From positions 8,700 through 72,699 of the forward strand of contig JAXEWB010000006.1 of NCBI GenBank assembly GCA_034114085.1: a stretch of 64,000 nucleotides of DNA. Direction: 5' to 3'. The first letter of the stretch is position 1, and each line of letters starts with the position of its first letter. Of this stretch, positions 54,155-62,503 are shown in pieces. This stretch comes from Spiro-02 sp034114085 (GTDB lineage: Bacteria; Spirochaetota; Spirochaetia; Sphaerochaetales; Sphaerochaetaceae). The position numbers and the translations under genes were made by a program. Below the pieces are notes generated by a model. That model was not told the DNA's origin and searched no databases. It saw only the letters and a program-made list of their open reading frames with translations.

Positions 54155-54790
54155 TTAGTCCTGTAGAAGGGATCTGACGACTGGAATCAAAGCTTCCGCA
54201 AGACTGTTGTGAGAATCCGCATCCATATGCAGTTGGTCTACAGCGCTGGGGAACGCAACTTTTGCCGCATCGAAAAACGCGACTTTCGTCAATCCCGCCG
54301 TCTGCTGAAACAATGGTGCGAGCTTGAGGCTTTTTTCATAGCTGCTTGCATCAAAACTTGCGAACGGGCTGCTATCCGCATCCTTGCCGATGTGGATAGG
54401 GGAGATGAGCAGTATTCGCGGAATAGGGTATCTTGCCCCATATTGATAGGTCCGTATGGTCTCGATGAGTTTCTCCGCGCCTTTCGCGATGATGCGGGGA
54501 GTGGCGTTGAAATGTGTTTTGCAATCGTTCGTACCAAGCGATAGGATGACCATATCCAGCGGCCTGTGGCTTCGCAGGAAAATCGGCAATGTCGCCAGTC
54601 CGTTCCGATGTGGTTCCAAGGGGTCGTCCCAGACTGTAGAACGGCCTCCCAATCCCTCTTCAATGATATGGTATTCGCCGCCGAGTTCCAGAGCGAGCCG
54701 CCCCGTCCATCGTGTCTGAATATCCCACCGACCTCCGGATGGGTTGGTGCCGAATGTATTGGAGTCGCCATAGCAGAGGATGTTCTTCAT
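54155..54790 (-). CDS. SGNH/GDSL-type esterase
   Basis: 211 residues with all SGNH blocks: block I CYGDSNTFGTNP (Ser nucleophile in GDSN), block II LGGRSTVWDD, block III LGTNDCKTHF (Asn in GTND) and block V MDADSHNSLAEAL (Asp and His). No signal peptide, so cytoplasmic. Close relatives are arylesterases that also perhydrolyse; the natural substrate is unknown. AAGGGAAC lies at good distance from ATG 54790, where the adjacent repeats begin. Confidence 0.88.
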   Translation of the reverse strand: MKNILCYGDSNTFGTNPSGGRWDIQTRWTGRLALELGGEYHIIEEGLGGRSTVWDDPLEPHRNGLATLPIFLRSHRPLDMVILSLGTNDCKTHFNATPRIIAKGAEKLIETIRTYQYGARYPIPRILLISPIHIGKDADSSPFASFDASSYEKSLKLAPLFQQTAGLTKVAFFDAAKVAFPSAVDQLHMDADSHNSLAEALIPVVRSLLQD

Positions 54791-54802
54791 ATTGTTCCCT
54801 TC

Positions 54803-54870
54803 TTGTGCAAAGGCCGTTATACGGCGTCATTCGCGCAAGGTCGTACTATCGTACTGTCCTTGCTTGTCTT
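54803..54870. repeat. 68-bp direct repeat, copy 1
   Basis: Identical to 54905-54972. Contains CCGTTATACGG and the core GTCGTACTATCGTACTGTCC. It begins 13 bases upstream of the SGNH gene start (minus strand). Confidence 0.9.
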
Positions 54871-54904
54871 CCTTGTCTAACGGGCTTTGCCCTTCGAATG
54901 TTTT

Positions 54905-54972
54905 TTGTGCAAAGGCCGTTATACGGCGTCATTCGCGCAAGGTCGTACTATCGTACTGTCCTTGCTTGTCTT
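54905..54972. repeat. 68-bp direct repeat, copy 2
   Basis: Second exact copy, 102 bases from the first; the 34 bases between them (GTCTAACGGGCTTTGCCC region) form a small hairpin. No gene is supported in 54791-55010. Confidence 0.9.
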
Positions 54973-55010
54973 TGTCATCCATGTAATCGTGCAGGTTCTC
55001 AGGGCGGAGG

Positions 55011-55718
55011 TCAAGGGCCATAGAATACTTTTCCCAGTTCCAGCCCCGCCTTGAGCCCTTGAAAACTCCGTTCAGGAACTTCCAGCCGACAACTGCGACG
55101 ACCCACATGCTGCAAGTAGTGCGCATCGGAACCTTGAAGTACGGTCTTTCCCCATACTTCATGCTTGGTCGGGACTTTGACCGCTTCTACAGCGGAATAG
55201 GGAAGGTCTGGAAGAAAACCCAGGTTTGCCACCGCGCTGTTCGCCGGCCGGTCGATATGGGCGGGGATGACCAAGCCGTCCCTGCTCAGGACTTCTTCCA
55301 CCAGATCCGAGAAACTGATGCCTGACGTACTGAGCAACGACTTGTCGAAGGTACCCAGTATTTCTCCCCCCTCGTCCACGATCAATTGATTTCCGAACAA
55401 GTCCGGCCTGTTCGGAATCTCGGGAAGCAGGAATTCAATGAAAGAACTGAAATCAATGGCGTCGTCGAGCCGTTCAAACAAAGAGAGGACATGCACGTCC
55501 TCAATTGTGTTGACCTCGATTCCGTACACGCCCACTATTCCGCAAAGTTCACAGACCTCTGCGAAGGGAGGAAGGTTGAGACCGCTGTTATGGTCGGTAA
55601 GGGCGAGAATGTCGATGCCTTGCTCCATTGCCTCGACCGCCAACAGCGAGGGGGTCAGGTCGTCGCTGCCGCACGGGCTGAGGCATGAATGGTTGTGCAG
55701 GTCTATCCTGACAAGCAT
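55011..55718 (-). CDS. PHP-domain phosphoesterase
   Basis: 235 residues. The metal motif RIDLHNHSCLSPCG is at residue 3, LALTDHNSG at about 40, and later GIEVNT, PAHIDRP and GSDAHYL supply the other ligands of the trinuclear site. PHP proteins hydrolyse phosphoesters such as pAp or histidinol phosphate; this short form is the one found next to DRTGG and ATPase genes in hydrogenase operons. The ATG at 55718 follows the DRTGG gene by 11 bases and has no clear ribosome site, so it is likely coupled to it; a longer start at 55772 would overlap that gene. Confidence 0.85.
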   Translation of the reverse strand: MLVRIDLHNHSCLSPCGSDDLTPSLLAVEAMEQGIDILALTDHNSGLNLPPFAEVCELCGIVGVYGIEVNTIEDVHVLSLFERLDDAIDFSSFIEFLLPEIPNRPDLFGNQLIVDEGGEILGTFDKSLLSTSGISFSDLVEEVLSRDGLVIPAHIDRPANSAVANLGFLPDLPYSAVEAVKVPTKHEVWGKTVLQGSDAHYLQHVGRRSCRLEVPERSFQGLKAGLELGKVFYGP

Positions 55719-55729
55719 GGCCGGGCCGC

Positions 55730-56077
55730 TTAGGCGTTTCCTACCAGATTCAGCAGCTTCGCTACTTTCCATGAGGCCGTAAACTGGTTGTCGGAAGTCG
55801 TAACGATTGCTACGCCTTCATCTTTCGCCGCGGCTGTCATATCATCAGGGACGGAACGTCCATTGCAGACGATGATCACTTTGATTCCCGCAAGCGACGC
55901 CACCGCCACGGTATTCTTGTGGGCCTGTATGGTAATCAACGCGCTGTCGTCCGGTGCGTTTCCCATGACGTCGGAAAGCAGGTCTCCTGTGTAGGCCGCC
56001 GTAATCTCCGTATCGGGAGCCGGCATGATTGCCACCTTGTAGCCTTCAAGCTGCGCTATATTCTGTACAGTCGCCAT
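55730..56077 (-). CDS. DRTGG-domain protein
   Basis: 115 residues, mostly one DRTGG-like alpha/beta domain (YTGDLLSDVMGNAPDDSALITIQAHKNTVAVASLAGIKVIIVCNG). In anaerobic bacteria such genes lie with PHP and CBS/ATPase genes near NADH-dependent iron-only hydrogenase subunits. No hydrogenase gene is in this window. It is immediately upstream of the PHP gene. GGAG lies close before the ATG. Function unknown; a regulatory role is often proposed. Confidence 0.8.
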   Translation of the reverse strand: MATVQNIAQLEGYKVAIMPAPDTEITAAYTGDLLSDVMGNAPDDSALITIQAHKNTVAVASLAGIKVIIVCNGRSVPDDMTAAAKDEGVAIVTTSDNQFTASWKVAKLLNLVGNA

Positions 56078-56352
56078 ATATTTCTCCTCTTTTCAAAAAT
56101 GTGGACCATCCCATCGCGTTACCCGCGTAAAACAATACTTCGTACTGTACTTACGTGGCTTTCGTGTCCGACACGTTTTCTCCGTCGAATGTCTTTTTTC
56201 ATATCAGCCTATAGTTTTTCACAGCTATGCCTGTCGCCAAATCTCATCCTTTTCATATTCTTTATTTCGCTGGTCCGTCCTCCTGGCCGGGGATGTTCCA
56301 CCAGCATGCCCGCAGGTCAGGAGAAACTGACGGCGTGCGCAAAAACCATTCG
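56078..56352. repeat. Repeat-related gap before the DRTGG gene
   Basis: Bases 56095-56200 resemble the 54.8-kb repeat (GCGTTACCCGC palindrome, CAATACTTCGTACTGTAC, then CGAATGTCTTTTTT). No gene is supported here. The repeat lies in the leader of the DRTGG gene. Confidence 0.55.
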
Positions 56353-57303
56353 TCATTCACCGTTGCCGCCGTCGGCTTGGACGGATGGCTCCGGTTCTTC
56401 CAGCCTGATCGTAGAGATCACCACGGTTCCGTTCTCATCACTCTGGATGGAGAAGTCGTCGGAGACCGACTTGACGTTTGGAAGTCCCATGCCCGCCCCG
56501 AAACCAAGTGAACGTATCCATTCGTTGGCGGTGCTCCACCCCTTGGTGAGCGCCTTCTCGATATCGGGAATACCGGGACCGCTGTCCCGGCTGGTGATCA
56601 CTATGGCCTCCGGCGTATATTCGGCGATGATTTCCCCGCCGTCCGAATGGACGACGAGATTCATTTCCAGTTCATAGGCCGCTATGGCCGCGCGCCTGAT
56701 CGTATGGGCTGAGGCGCCGCTTTTCTTGAGCCGTTTCTTGATCTGCGTGCTGGCATATCCTGCGTTCTCGAAATCGTGCTTGAGGATTGAATAAGTCTGC
56801 ACCTCGCCGCTCAGGTCGTCGGACAGCTTGACGTTGTTGGTGCGCTTTTCCAGTTCTTCAATCTCCCGGTTGATCTCGACGAGCAGCGTGCTGGTGATAT
56901 CCCTGCTGGTGATCATGCCGACCAGCTCCTTGCTCTTGTTCAGCACGGGGAAGCGATGGAACCTGAACCTGTCGAAATAGCTGATGGCGAAGGAGACCGG
57001 CATGTCGTCCTCAAGGACGATGAGGTTGCGGGTCATGTGCTTTTCCGCCGTTTCATTGATATATCCGAAATCTAGCGCCTTGATGATGTCGTCCATGCTG
57101 ACTATGCCCAACAACCGCTTCCCCTGTACGATAGGGACGCCCGTGATGGACCGTTCCTTCATCATCATTTGAATTTCACGCAACGTCGTTTTGCGTGTCG
57201 CCGTGGACAACGCATCCGTCATGACATCCTTGACCTTCAACCGATAGATCAGTTCAAGGATGACCGTAGGGGAATTGTAGGTGTTTATCGGTATTTCCTG
57301 CAT
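56353..57303 (-). CDS. CBS-pair / HATPase serine-kinase-like protein
   Basis: 316 residues. Two CBS motifs (about 20-75 VKDVMTDALSTATRKTTLREIQMMM; 85-145 MTRNLIVLEDDMPVSFAISYF) form a nucleotide-sensing pair, a short coiled segment follows, and the C-terminus is a RsbW-like ATPase with AAYELEMNLVVHSDGG (N box) and DSGPGIPDIEKALTKGWST (G1 box). Such anti-sigma-like proteins accompany DRTGG and PHP genes. ATG 57303 has no good ribosome site; TATACT ends six bases before it. Confidence 0.85.
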   Translation of the reverse strand: MQEIPINTYNSPTVILELIYRLKVKDVMTDALSTATRKTTLREIQMMMKERSITGVPIVQGKRLLGIVSMDDIIKALDFGYINETAEKHMTRNLIVLEDDMPVSFAISYFDRFRFHRFPVLNKSKELVGMITSRDITSTLLVEINREIEELEKRTNNVKLSDDLSGEVQTYSILKHDFENAGYASTQIKKRLKKSGASAHTIRRAAIAAYELEMNLVVHSDGGEIIAEYTPEAIVITSRDSGPGIPDIEKALTKGWSTANEWIRSLGFGAGMGLPNVKSVSDDFSIQSDENGTVVISTIRLEEPEPSVQADGGNGE

Positions 57304-57309
57304 GTTCCC

Positions 57310-57315
57310 AGTATA
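57310..57315 (-). promoter_or_regulatory. -10 box of the CBS-ATPase gene
   Basis: TATACT on the minus strand, six bases before ATG 57303. A -35 hexamer is not clear at 17 bases. The region 57304-57389 is shared with the divergent rluA-like gene. Confidence 0.45.
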
Positions 57316-57389
57316 CATGCATTCCTGTAGAATGGGGGAAAAAGTTAGTGCCATCGAGTCCCTTTTCTGTTATCTTATGGAGTATGGGA

Positions 57390-58166
57390 ATGAACGTATC
57401 GGTTCAGGACGTCGGCCTCGATGCCCTTGAGCCAGTTATCATAGCCGAGGAACCGTCCTTTCTGGTGGTGGACAAACCTGCCGGGTTGCCGACGGTTCCC
57501 CTGAAGCAGGATCCCCCCGGCAAGCCTACGTTGCTCGGAGAAGTCGCCAAAGAATACCCTGAGATACTTTCAGTGCAAGACCAGAGGCCCTGGGAAGGCG
57601 GAATGATCCATCGGCTGGATACCGCGACGAGCGGTTTGGTCGTCATTGCGCGAACTCCGATGGCGTGGATGTTGTTGCGGGCTTCCCAACGTGCAGGGTT
57701 GTATACAAAGGACTACAAGGCGTATTCCGCAGGCGTCAACGAAGCTCTTTCGTCCCTTGAGGGTTTTCCCGCGTACCCGTATGATGATCCCGCTCGGTTG
57801 GGTGGCTGCGTGGTTCGTATCGGCTGCCTGTTCCGTCCTTGGGGCGATGGTCGCAAAGCCGTTCGTCCGGTCTGCAAGGACGCTTCCGAGACTTTGTTGA
57901 AAAAAGCTTCCCCGACTTGGTATATGACTGAGGTCTGTTATATGGGTGATGATGAGGTGGACGGCCGTTCATGCAAGGTTTTTTCCTGTCGGATCAACGC
58001 TGGGTTCCGGCACCAGATTCGTTGCCAGCTCGCCTGGGCCGGATGGCCGTTGACCGGGGACGCCCTGTATGGAGGAGTTCCTTCCTGCCGGTTGGGATTG
58101 CGGGCCTACAGCATCAGGTTCCCTCATCCGGAAAATGCGGGGGCCGTGGAATTTCGTGTTGAATGA
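57390..58166 (+). CDS. RluA-family pseudouridine synthase
   Basis: 258 residues. The catalytic signature is HRLDTATSGLVV (Asp nucleophile) at about residue 75; VVDKPAGLPTV precedes it and GRSCKVFSCRINAGFRHQIRCQLAWAGWPLTGDALYGG closes the fold. No S4 domain is present, as in RluA and TruC rather than RluC/D. It makes pseudouridine in rRNA or tRNA; the site is not predictable. GGAG is seven bases from ATG 57390 and only one from 57384. Confidence 0.88.
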   Translation: MNVSVQDVGLDALEPVIIAEEPSFLVVDKPAGLPTVPLKQDPPGKPTLLGEVAKEYPEILSVQDQRPWEGGMIHRLDTATSGLVVIARTPMAWMLLRASQRAGLYTKDYKAYSAGVNEALSSLEGFPAYPYDDPARLGGCVVRIGCLFRPWGDGRKAVRPVCKDASETLLKKASPTWYMTEVCYMGDDEVDGRSCKVFSCRINAGFRHQIRCQLAWAGWPLTGDALYGGVPSCRLGLRAYSIRFPHPENAGAVEFRVE

Positions 58167-58189
58167 CAATCAATTATTGGGAGTATGAT

Positions 58190-59293
58190 ATGAGTGATCC
58201 AAGAGAAAGAAAGCTCGCCAGGATGCTAGTGAATTTTTCAGTACGTCTGCAAAAAGGTGAGAACTGTCTGATCCGTGCGACCGACGTCCCCGTATCCATG
58301 GTCGAAGAGCTAGTCGCGGCCGTCTACGAAGCTGGCGGCAACCCCCAGGTTCAGTTGTGGAACCAGCGCGTGGAACGCGCCATGGCGCAGGGGGCCACTG
58401 ACGAAAGCCTCGGCGTATGGGCCGATTGCGATGCATACCGGATGAAAAAGATGGATGCCTATATCGGTATCACCGGGGTGGCGAACGTCCGTGAGCTTGC
58501 TTCGATTCCCGCCCAGGTGAACCGGGTGTCCGCGCTCTACACAGAACCGGTACATTTTAAAATCCGAGTTCCCCATACAAAGTGGGTCGTACTCCGTTAT
58601 CCGACTGAGACCATGGCCATGCAGGCCAATATGTCCACGAGGGAGTTCGAGGACTATTACTACGGTGTGACGACTGAGGTGGATTATGCGGAAATGGCTC
58701 AGGCCATGGGCATCGCCAAGGAATATCTGGATACCGTGGACAAGGTCCATATCATCGCTCCCGGTACCGACCTGACCTTTTCCGTCAAAGGTCTCGGCTG
58801 GATTCCTTGTGCCGGCCAGGCGAACATTCCCGACGGCGAAATCTACAGCTGTCCGGTCAAGGATAGCGTCAACGGTACGATTTCCTACAACTGCGGCAGC
58901 ACCTACCATGGGCATCATTTCTCCAATATCAGGTTCACATTCAAAAATGGCCGGATAGTCGAGGCTCATGCCGACGACGACAAGCTGATTAATGAGATTC
59001 TTGATATCGACGATGGCGCCCGCTACATTGGAGAATTTGCCCTCGGTTGCAACCCGAAGATTACGTTCCCCATGGATAACACGTTGTTCGATGAGAAGAT
59101 AGCCGGTTCCTTCCATTTTACCCCCGGCAATTCCTACGACGACTGCGATAATGGCAACAAGAGCAGCGTCCACTGGGATCTCGTCCAGATTCAGACCCCG
59201 CGCTATGGTGGTGGTGAAATCTGGATGGACGGGGAGTTGGTGAGGAAGGATGGGAAGTTCCTGAGTCCCGCACTCGTCGGCTTGAACTTCTGA
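58190..59293 (+). CDS. M29 family aminopeptidase (AmpS/PepS-like)
   Basis: 367 residues. M29 enzymes are cytoplasmic dimeric aminopeptidases with two cobalt or zinc ions. Ligand regions are visible: NIPDGEIYSCPVKDSVNG (Glu), GARYIGEFALGCNP (Glu), FHFTPGNSYDDCDNGN and SSVHWDLVQ (His, Asp). The first half carries the typical EAGGNPQVQLW. The ATG at 58190 has GGGAG at spacing seven, while 58163 overlaps rluA by four bases; 58190 is preferred. It follows rluA directly. Confidence 0.92.
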   Translation: MSDPRERKLARMLVNFSVRLQKGENCLIRATDVPVSMVEELVAAVYEAGGNPQVQLWNQRVERAMAQGATDESLGVWADCDAYRMKKMDAYIGITGVANVRELASIPAQVNRVSALYTEPVHFKIRVPHTKWVVLRYPTETMAMQANMSTREFEDYYYGVTTEVDYAEMAQAMGIAKEYLDTVDKVHIIAPGTDLTFSVKGLGWIPCAGQANIPDGEIYSCPVKDSVNGTISYNCGSTYHGHHFSNIRFTFKNGRIVEAHADDDKLINEILDIDDGARYIGEFALGCNPKITFPMDNTLFDEKIAGSFHFTPGNSYDDCDNGNKSSVHWDLVQIQTPRYGGGEIWMDGELVRKDGKFLSPALVGLNF

Positions 59294-59326
59294 TCATACT
59301 CGGAAAAAGCGTTCATTGTTGCGTCG

Positions 59327-59838
59327 CTTCAAGCAGGGCCGTGCCGGAGCACTGTCCCTGCTTTCGCTTCTTGCACTGGCCGCTTTTTCCTTCGTCTGGT
59401 TCTGTCGGGATAGCGGTTCCGCAGGCCCTGCCGTCGTCATGTTCAACAGGCCGTACTGTTCGTACTGTCCTGTTTCACTTGACTTAGCCACGAGGCTGTT
59501 CTCCTTCGCATGATGGATGCCGTGCAAGTTTCGTACCGCTTGGAATGTGCGGGGGGCTCTTCAAGCGGGGCCGTGCCGGAGCGCTGTCCCTGCTTTCGCT
59601 TCTTGCACTGGCCGCTTTTTCCTTCGTCTGGTTCTGTCGGGATAGCGGTTCCGCAGGCCCTGTCGTCGTCATGTTCAACAGGCCGTACTGTTCGTACTGT
59701 CCTGTTTCACCTGACTTAGCCACGAGGCTGTTCTCCTTCGTATGATGGATGCCGTGCAAGTTTTGTGCCGCTTGGAATGTGCGGGGGGCTCTTCAAGCAG
59801 GGCCGTGCCGGAGCACTGTCCCTGCTTTCGCTTCTTGC
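59327..59838. repeat. 232-bp tandem repeat, 2.2 copies
   Basis: Unit starts at 59327, 59559 and 59791; the third copy stops after 48 bases. Copies differ at only a few positions (for example GCAGGG versus GCGGGG at the start). Each unit holds GCCGTACTGTTCGTACTGTCC, related to other intergenic repeats. Frames of 65-69 codons within it recur because the repeat recurs and lack ribosome sites; they are not called. Nothing else is seen in 59294-59913. Confidence 0.92.
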
Positions 59839-59913
59839 CAACTGCGAGCAGAATCTGTCAATCGCGTATGTTTCAACTCATCGGCCTGATGACCTTTTTC
59901 TGCTGCTCAAGCG

Positions 59914-61191
59914 TTAAAACGTGGATGTCCCCAAATTTTCCATGAATGAGACCGCTTTTGCGAAGAACTGCGCCTGTCGTTCTGTATGTGCGTCATCTTC
60001 CACATGTAGCGAAAGCACCATGCTGTCGCCCAGCGTCGCGACGCCGATGATTCGTTTGGCGTTCGTGACCAACGGCGGCACGAAGATGAAGTCATCAATG
60101 CGAAAACATCCATACTCCTGGCGGATTGGAAGTCTTGTCAGGTTCGTTACACTGATTCCTTTCGGATTTCCATCGTAGCCGAAGAGCTTCTGGAATTGCC
60201 TCGCCGTACGATTCTCGTATCCGTCATAGGCGCTGAAAAACGCGGCGTCGATCAGCGTAGGGGTGAGACTGCCCATGAACTGGAGCAGAAAGTACTTCTT
60301 CTTTGGATTCTCCAGTTTTTTCTGGACGAGCCGCTGGACGGCTTTTGCGTTTTCTGCGAATGTCTTGGAATTCCTATAGGCGTATTGGATTGATATCCCG
60401 GTGGCGAAATTGCCCATTCCCTCATATCCCGGCTTGCGTATCGAGGCGGCCATCCCTACATCCGATGGTTCGCCCGCGGACATGATCAACGCAGTCAGGA
60501 TGATGCTGTTGATGGTGATCCCCTGCTCCTGTGAATAATGGATGAGCGCTGTATACCGTTCCCCGTTGATTCTCGCGGTTCGTACCACCGTCTTGTGTGT
60601 GGTCCAGTAACTTGTGAAAAGCCTGTCGAAATCGGTGAAGGAGAATGCTTTGCCCGTTTTTTGCCAGATACGGTTCTCATGATTCGCCAGCATCCGCGAA
60701 AGCCCCGGTAATCGGCTCTCCCGCGGCAGATCTTCCATGGAGAAAAGCTGGAGGGGCTTGTACGTCAGCGTTTCCCCGTCCAGCGCCCTCATAATGTCCT
60801 GTACAAGGAACGCGAGGGACGTTCCATCACCAAGGAGATGATGTCCGTAGAGTAACAAGCCGGTCGAATGCTCCTGCGGCATGATGAAGAACCTGATGAA
60901 CTCCCCGTCTTCAAGCTTGAACCGAATTTTCTCTTCCCGGTCGATAATGTCTTGCCAGGGGGCGTTCTCGACGGTGACTGAACAATTTACATCATCTATT
61001 GGCGCATAATAGGCATCACCCGAATCCGTAACGACGATTTTCGTCAGAAGGATTCCATTATGCCGGACTGCGGTTCCGATTGCCTGCCTGAGCGCGTCGG
61101 TTTCCACATCCCCAAGGATATGGACAAGGACTCCGATATTGATGGAAGGGGAGAACAGATGCGTCCGTTCTTTGGTGATGGTATATCGCAT
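59914..61191 (-). CDS. Condensation-fold acyltransferase-like protein
   Basis: 425 residues. LLLYGHHLLGDGTSLAFLVQDIM carries the HHxxxDG active-site motif of the condensation/alcohol acetyltransferase/WS-DGAT superfamily, and the second half has the matching DFG-like position replaced by GISVTNLTRLP. It transfers an acyl group to an alcohol or amine; no carrier protein or NRPS gene is nearby, so a stand-alone acyltransferase is likely. The ATG at 61191 lies six bases after TATACT; longer upstream frames lack any ribosome site. It faces the divergent GNAT gene. Confidence 0.75.
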   Translation of the reverse strand: MRYTITKERTHLFSPSINIGVLVHILGDVETDALRQAIGTAVRHNGILLTKIVVTDSGDAYYAPIDDVNCSVTVENAPWQDIIDREEKIRFKLEDGEFIRFFIMPQEHSTGLLLYGHHLLGDGTSLAFLVQDIMRALDGETLTYKPLQLFSMEDLPRESRLPGLSRMLANHENRIWQKTGKAFSFTDFDRLFTSYWTTHKTVVRTARINGERYTALIHYSQEQGITINSIILTALIMSAGEPSDVGMAASIRKPGYEGMGNFATGISIQYAYRNSKTFAENAKAVQRLVQKKLENPKKKYFLLQFMGSLTPTLIDAAFFSAYDGYENRTARQFQKLFGYDGNPKGISVTNLTRLPIRQEYGCFRIDDFIFVPPLVTNAKRIIGVATLGDSMVLSLHVEDDAHTERQAQFFAKAVSFMENLGTSTF

Positions 61192-61197
61192 GAAGAA

Positions 61198-61226
61198 AGT
61201 ATAGGCGTTCCGGTGACCGTTGTACA
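61198..61226 (-). promoter_or_regulatory. Promoter giving a leaderless acyltransferase mRNA
   Basis: Minus strand TGTACA (61221-61226), 17-base spacer, TATACT (61198-61203), then six bases to ATG 61191. No Shine-Dalgarno sequence is present. Confidence 0.6.
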
Positions 61227-61359
61227 TGAAATTCGATTGAGAATCCCACGCCGCCAGTAGAAATATACAAAAATATGGTGGTATGCTGTTGAGCCGGTCG
61301 TGGTAATGAATAGACCCGACGAAAGGGCATATCGGAAATTTGGGCGGGTGGTGGTCGCG

Positions 61360-61881
61360 ATGAATATAATTGTGAAGACGGTAACCGGCAGGTTGCCGGA
61401 ATATAGAAGAATACGAGCCTTGATGCATGACGCATTTCCCGCGAATGAACGGATTCCCATGTGGAGGCTCAGGTTTCTTGCCCTCAGAAGAAATGTTGAT
61501 TTCCGGGCGTTCTATGATGACGACCGGTTCTGTGGACTCTCATATACCATAAGTACGGAAAAAATGATTTTTCTCTTGTATCTGGCGACTGATGCCGAGG
61601 CTCGTTCGCAAGGATATGGAACCTACCTGTTGTCATGGCTTCAGAAGAATTCGGAAGGCAAGGAAATAGTGGTGAACGTGGAGCCTCCGGACGCCTGTGC
61701 GGACAACTATGTGCAACGGAGGAAGAGAATTTCCTTCTATGATAGAAACCATTTTTATGATACCGGATGTAGTCTTCTGGTACGGAACGATACATATCGC
61801 GTGCTATCGTCCTCTCCCGTATTCAATGCGGCGGAATTCAGATTATTGATGCGGACATATCGTTTCGGTGTCATGGCGTAG
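61360..61881 (+). CDS. GNAT-family N-acetyltransferase
   Basis: 173 residues. Motif A of the acetyl-CoA site is visible as YLATDAEARSQGYGTYLLSWLQ, the strand before it IFLLYLA, and the C-terminal YVQRRKRISFYDRNHFYDTG is typical of small-molecule acetyltransferases. The start is uncertain; ATG 61360 is taken, with GGGTGG upstream. Divergent from the condensation-fold gene. Substrate unknown. Confidence 0.78.
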   Translation: MNIIVKTVTGRLPEYRRIRALMHDAFPANERIPMWRLRFLALRRNVDFRAFYDDDRFCGLSYTISTEKMIFLLYLATDAEARSQGYGTYLLSWLQKNSEGKEIVVNVEPPDACADNYVQRRKRISFYDRNHFYDTGCSLLVRNDTYRVLSSSPVFNAAEFRLLMRTYRFGVMA

Positions 61882-61981
61882 GTGTGAACGAACCTGCGGG
61901 GATATGCCGGTTCTTTCGTCAGTCTGAAAAAAGCATCTCTTTATAAGTAATGATATACAGACTATTGCCGATTGTGCATAA

Positions 61982-62000
61982 TAGTTATAGCTTATAACTA
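61982..62000. promoter_or_regulatory. MarR-type operator
   Basis: TAGTTATA-GCT-TATAACTA is a perfect palindrome of 8-base arms, 21 bases upstream of the MarR-family ATG, in position to block transcription or autoregulate. Confidence 0.75.
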
Positions 62001-62021
62001 AATTGATTTTCTGGAGTGGAC

Positions 62022-62477
62022 ATGGGACGGGAGGGCGATTTTAGAAACGAGATTATGGACCGACTGAGAAGTATCGGCAACAACTTGTCTCAAACCTTGA
62101 CGCCGTTTTGTGAAAAGTGGGGGATTACTCCCGTTTTGCTGCGGATATTGGACGAAGTGTCCCAGATTGGACCTGTATCCGTCAGCGGTCTGTCAAATGG
62201 CGTGGGAGTCGTCTTAACGAATGTGTCCTCATGTTGCAAGAAGCTTGAACGGCTGGGCTATGTGTCGAGAACTCGTGATTCTCAGGATGAACGGGTCGTG
62301 CTGATTGCGTTGACCGAACGAGGTAAAAAGCTGATTGATGATATCCATGCCGATATCGAGGATACATTCCAGGAGTTTTTTGAGTCGTTGGACGAAGGTG
62401 GGAAGGAAGAACTGCTTGTTCAACTGGCTAGGCTGGATGGGCTGACAACGAAGCTTCGGACTGAAGCTGGACGATAG
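62022..62477 (+). CDS. MarR-family transcriptional regulator
   Basis: 151 residues with the winged helix of MarR: GLSNGVGVVLTNVSSCCKKLERLGYVSRTRDSQDERVVLIALTERGKKL (recognition helix and the D-x-R-D wing). GGAG is six bases before ATG 62022. A perfect palindromic operator just upstream implies autorepression. The next gene is ftsH, 26 bases downstream, so the regulator may also affect ftsH expression; which ligand it senses is unknown. Confidence 0.88.
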   Translation: MGREGDFRNEIMDRLRSIGNNLSQTLTPFCEKWGITPVLLRILDEVSQIGPVSVSGLSNGVGVVLTNVSSCCKKLERLGYVSRTRDSQDERVVLIALTERGKKLIDDIHADIEDTFQEFFESLDEGGKEELLVQLARLDGLTTKLRTEAGR

Positions 62478-62503
62478 ATATTTGTTTTTAAGGAAAAGCC
62501 ATT

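Noticed and set aside
54712..55023. 103-codon plus-strand frame rich in repeated peptides
   Set aside because: Produced by the 68-bp duplicated repeat; crosses the SGNH gene start on the other strand.
59316..59745. Two similar 65-69-codon frames with a hydrophobic segment
   Set aside because: Both lie in the 232-bp tandem repeat, so their likeness is explained by DNA duplication; no ribosome site, and the repeat period breaks the frame.
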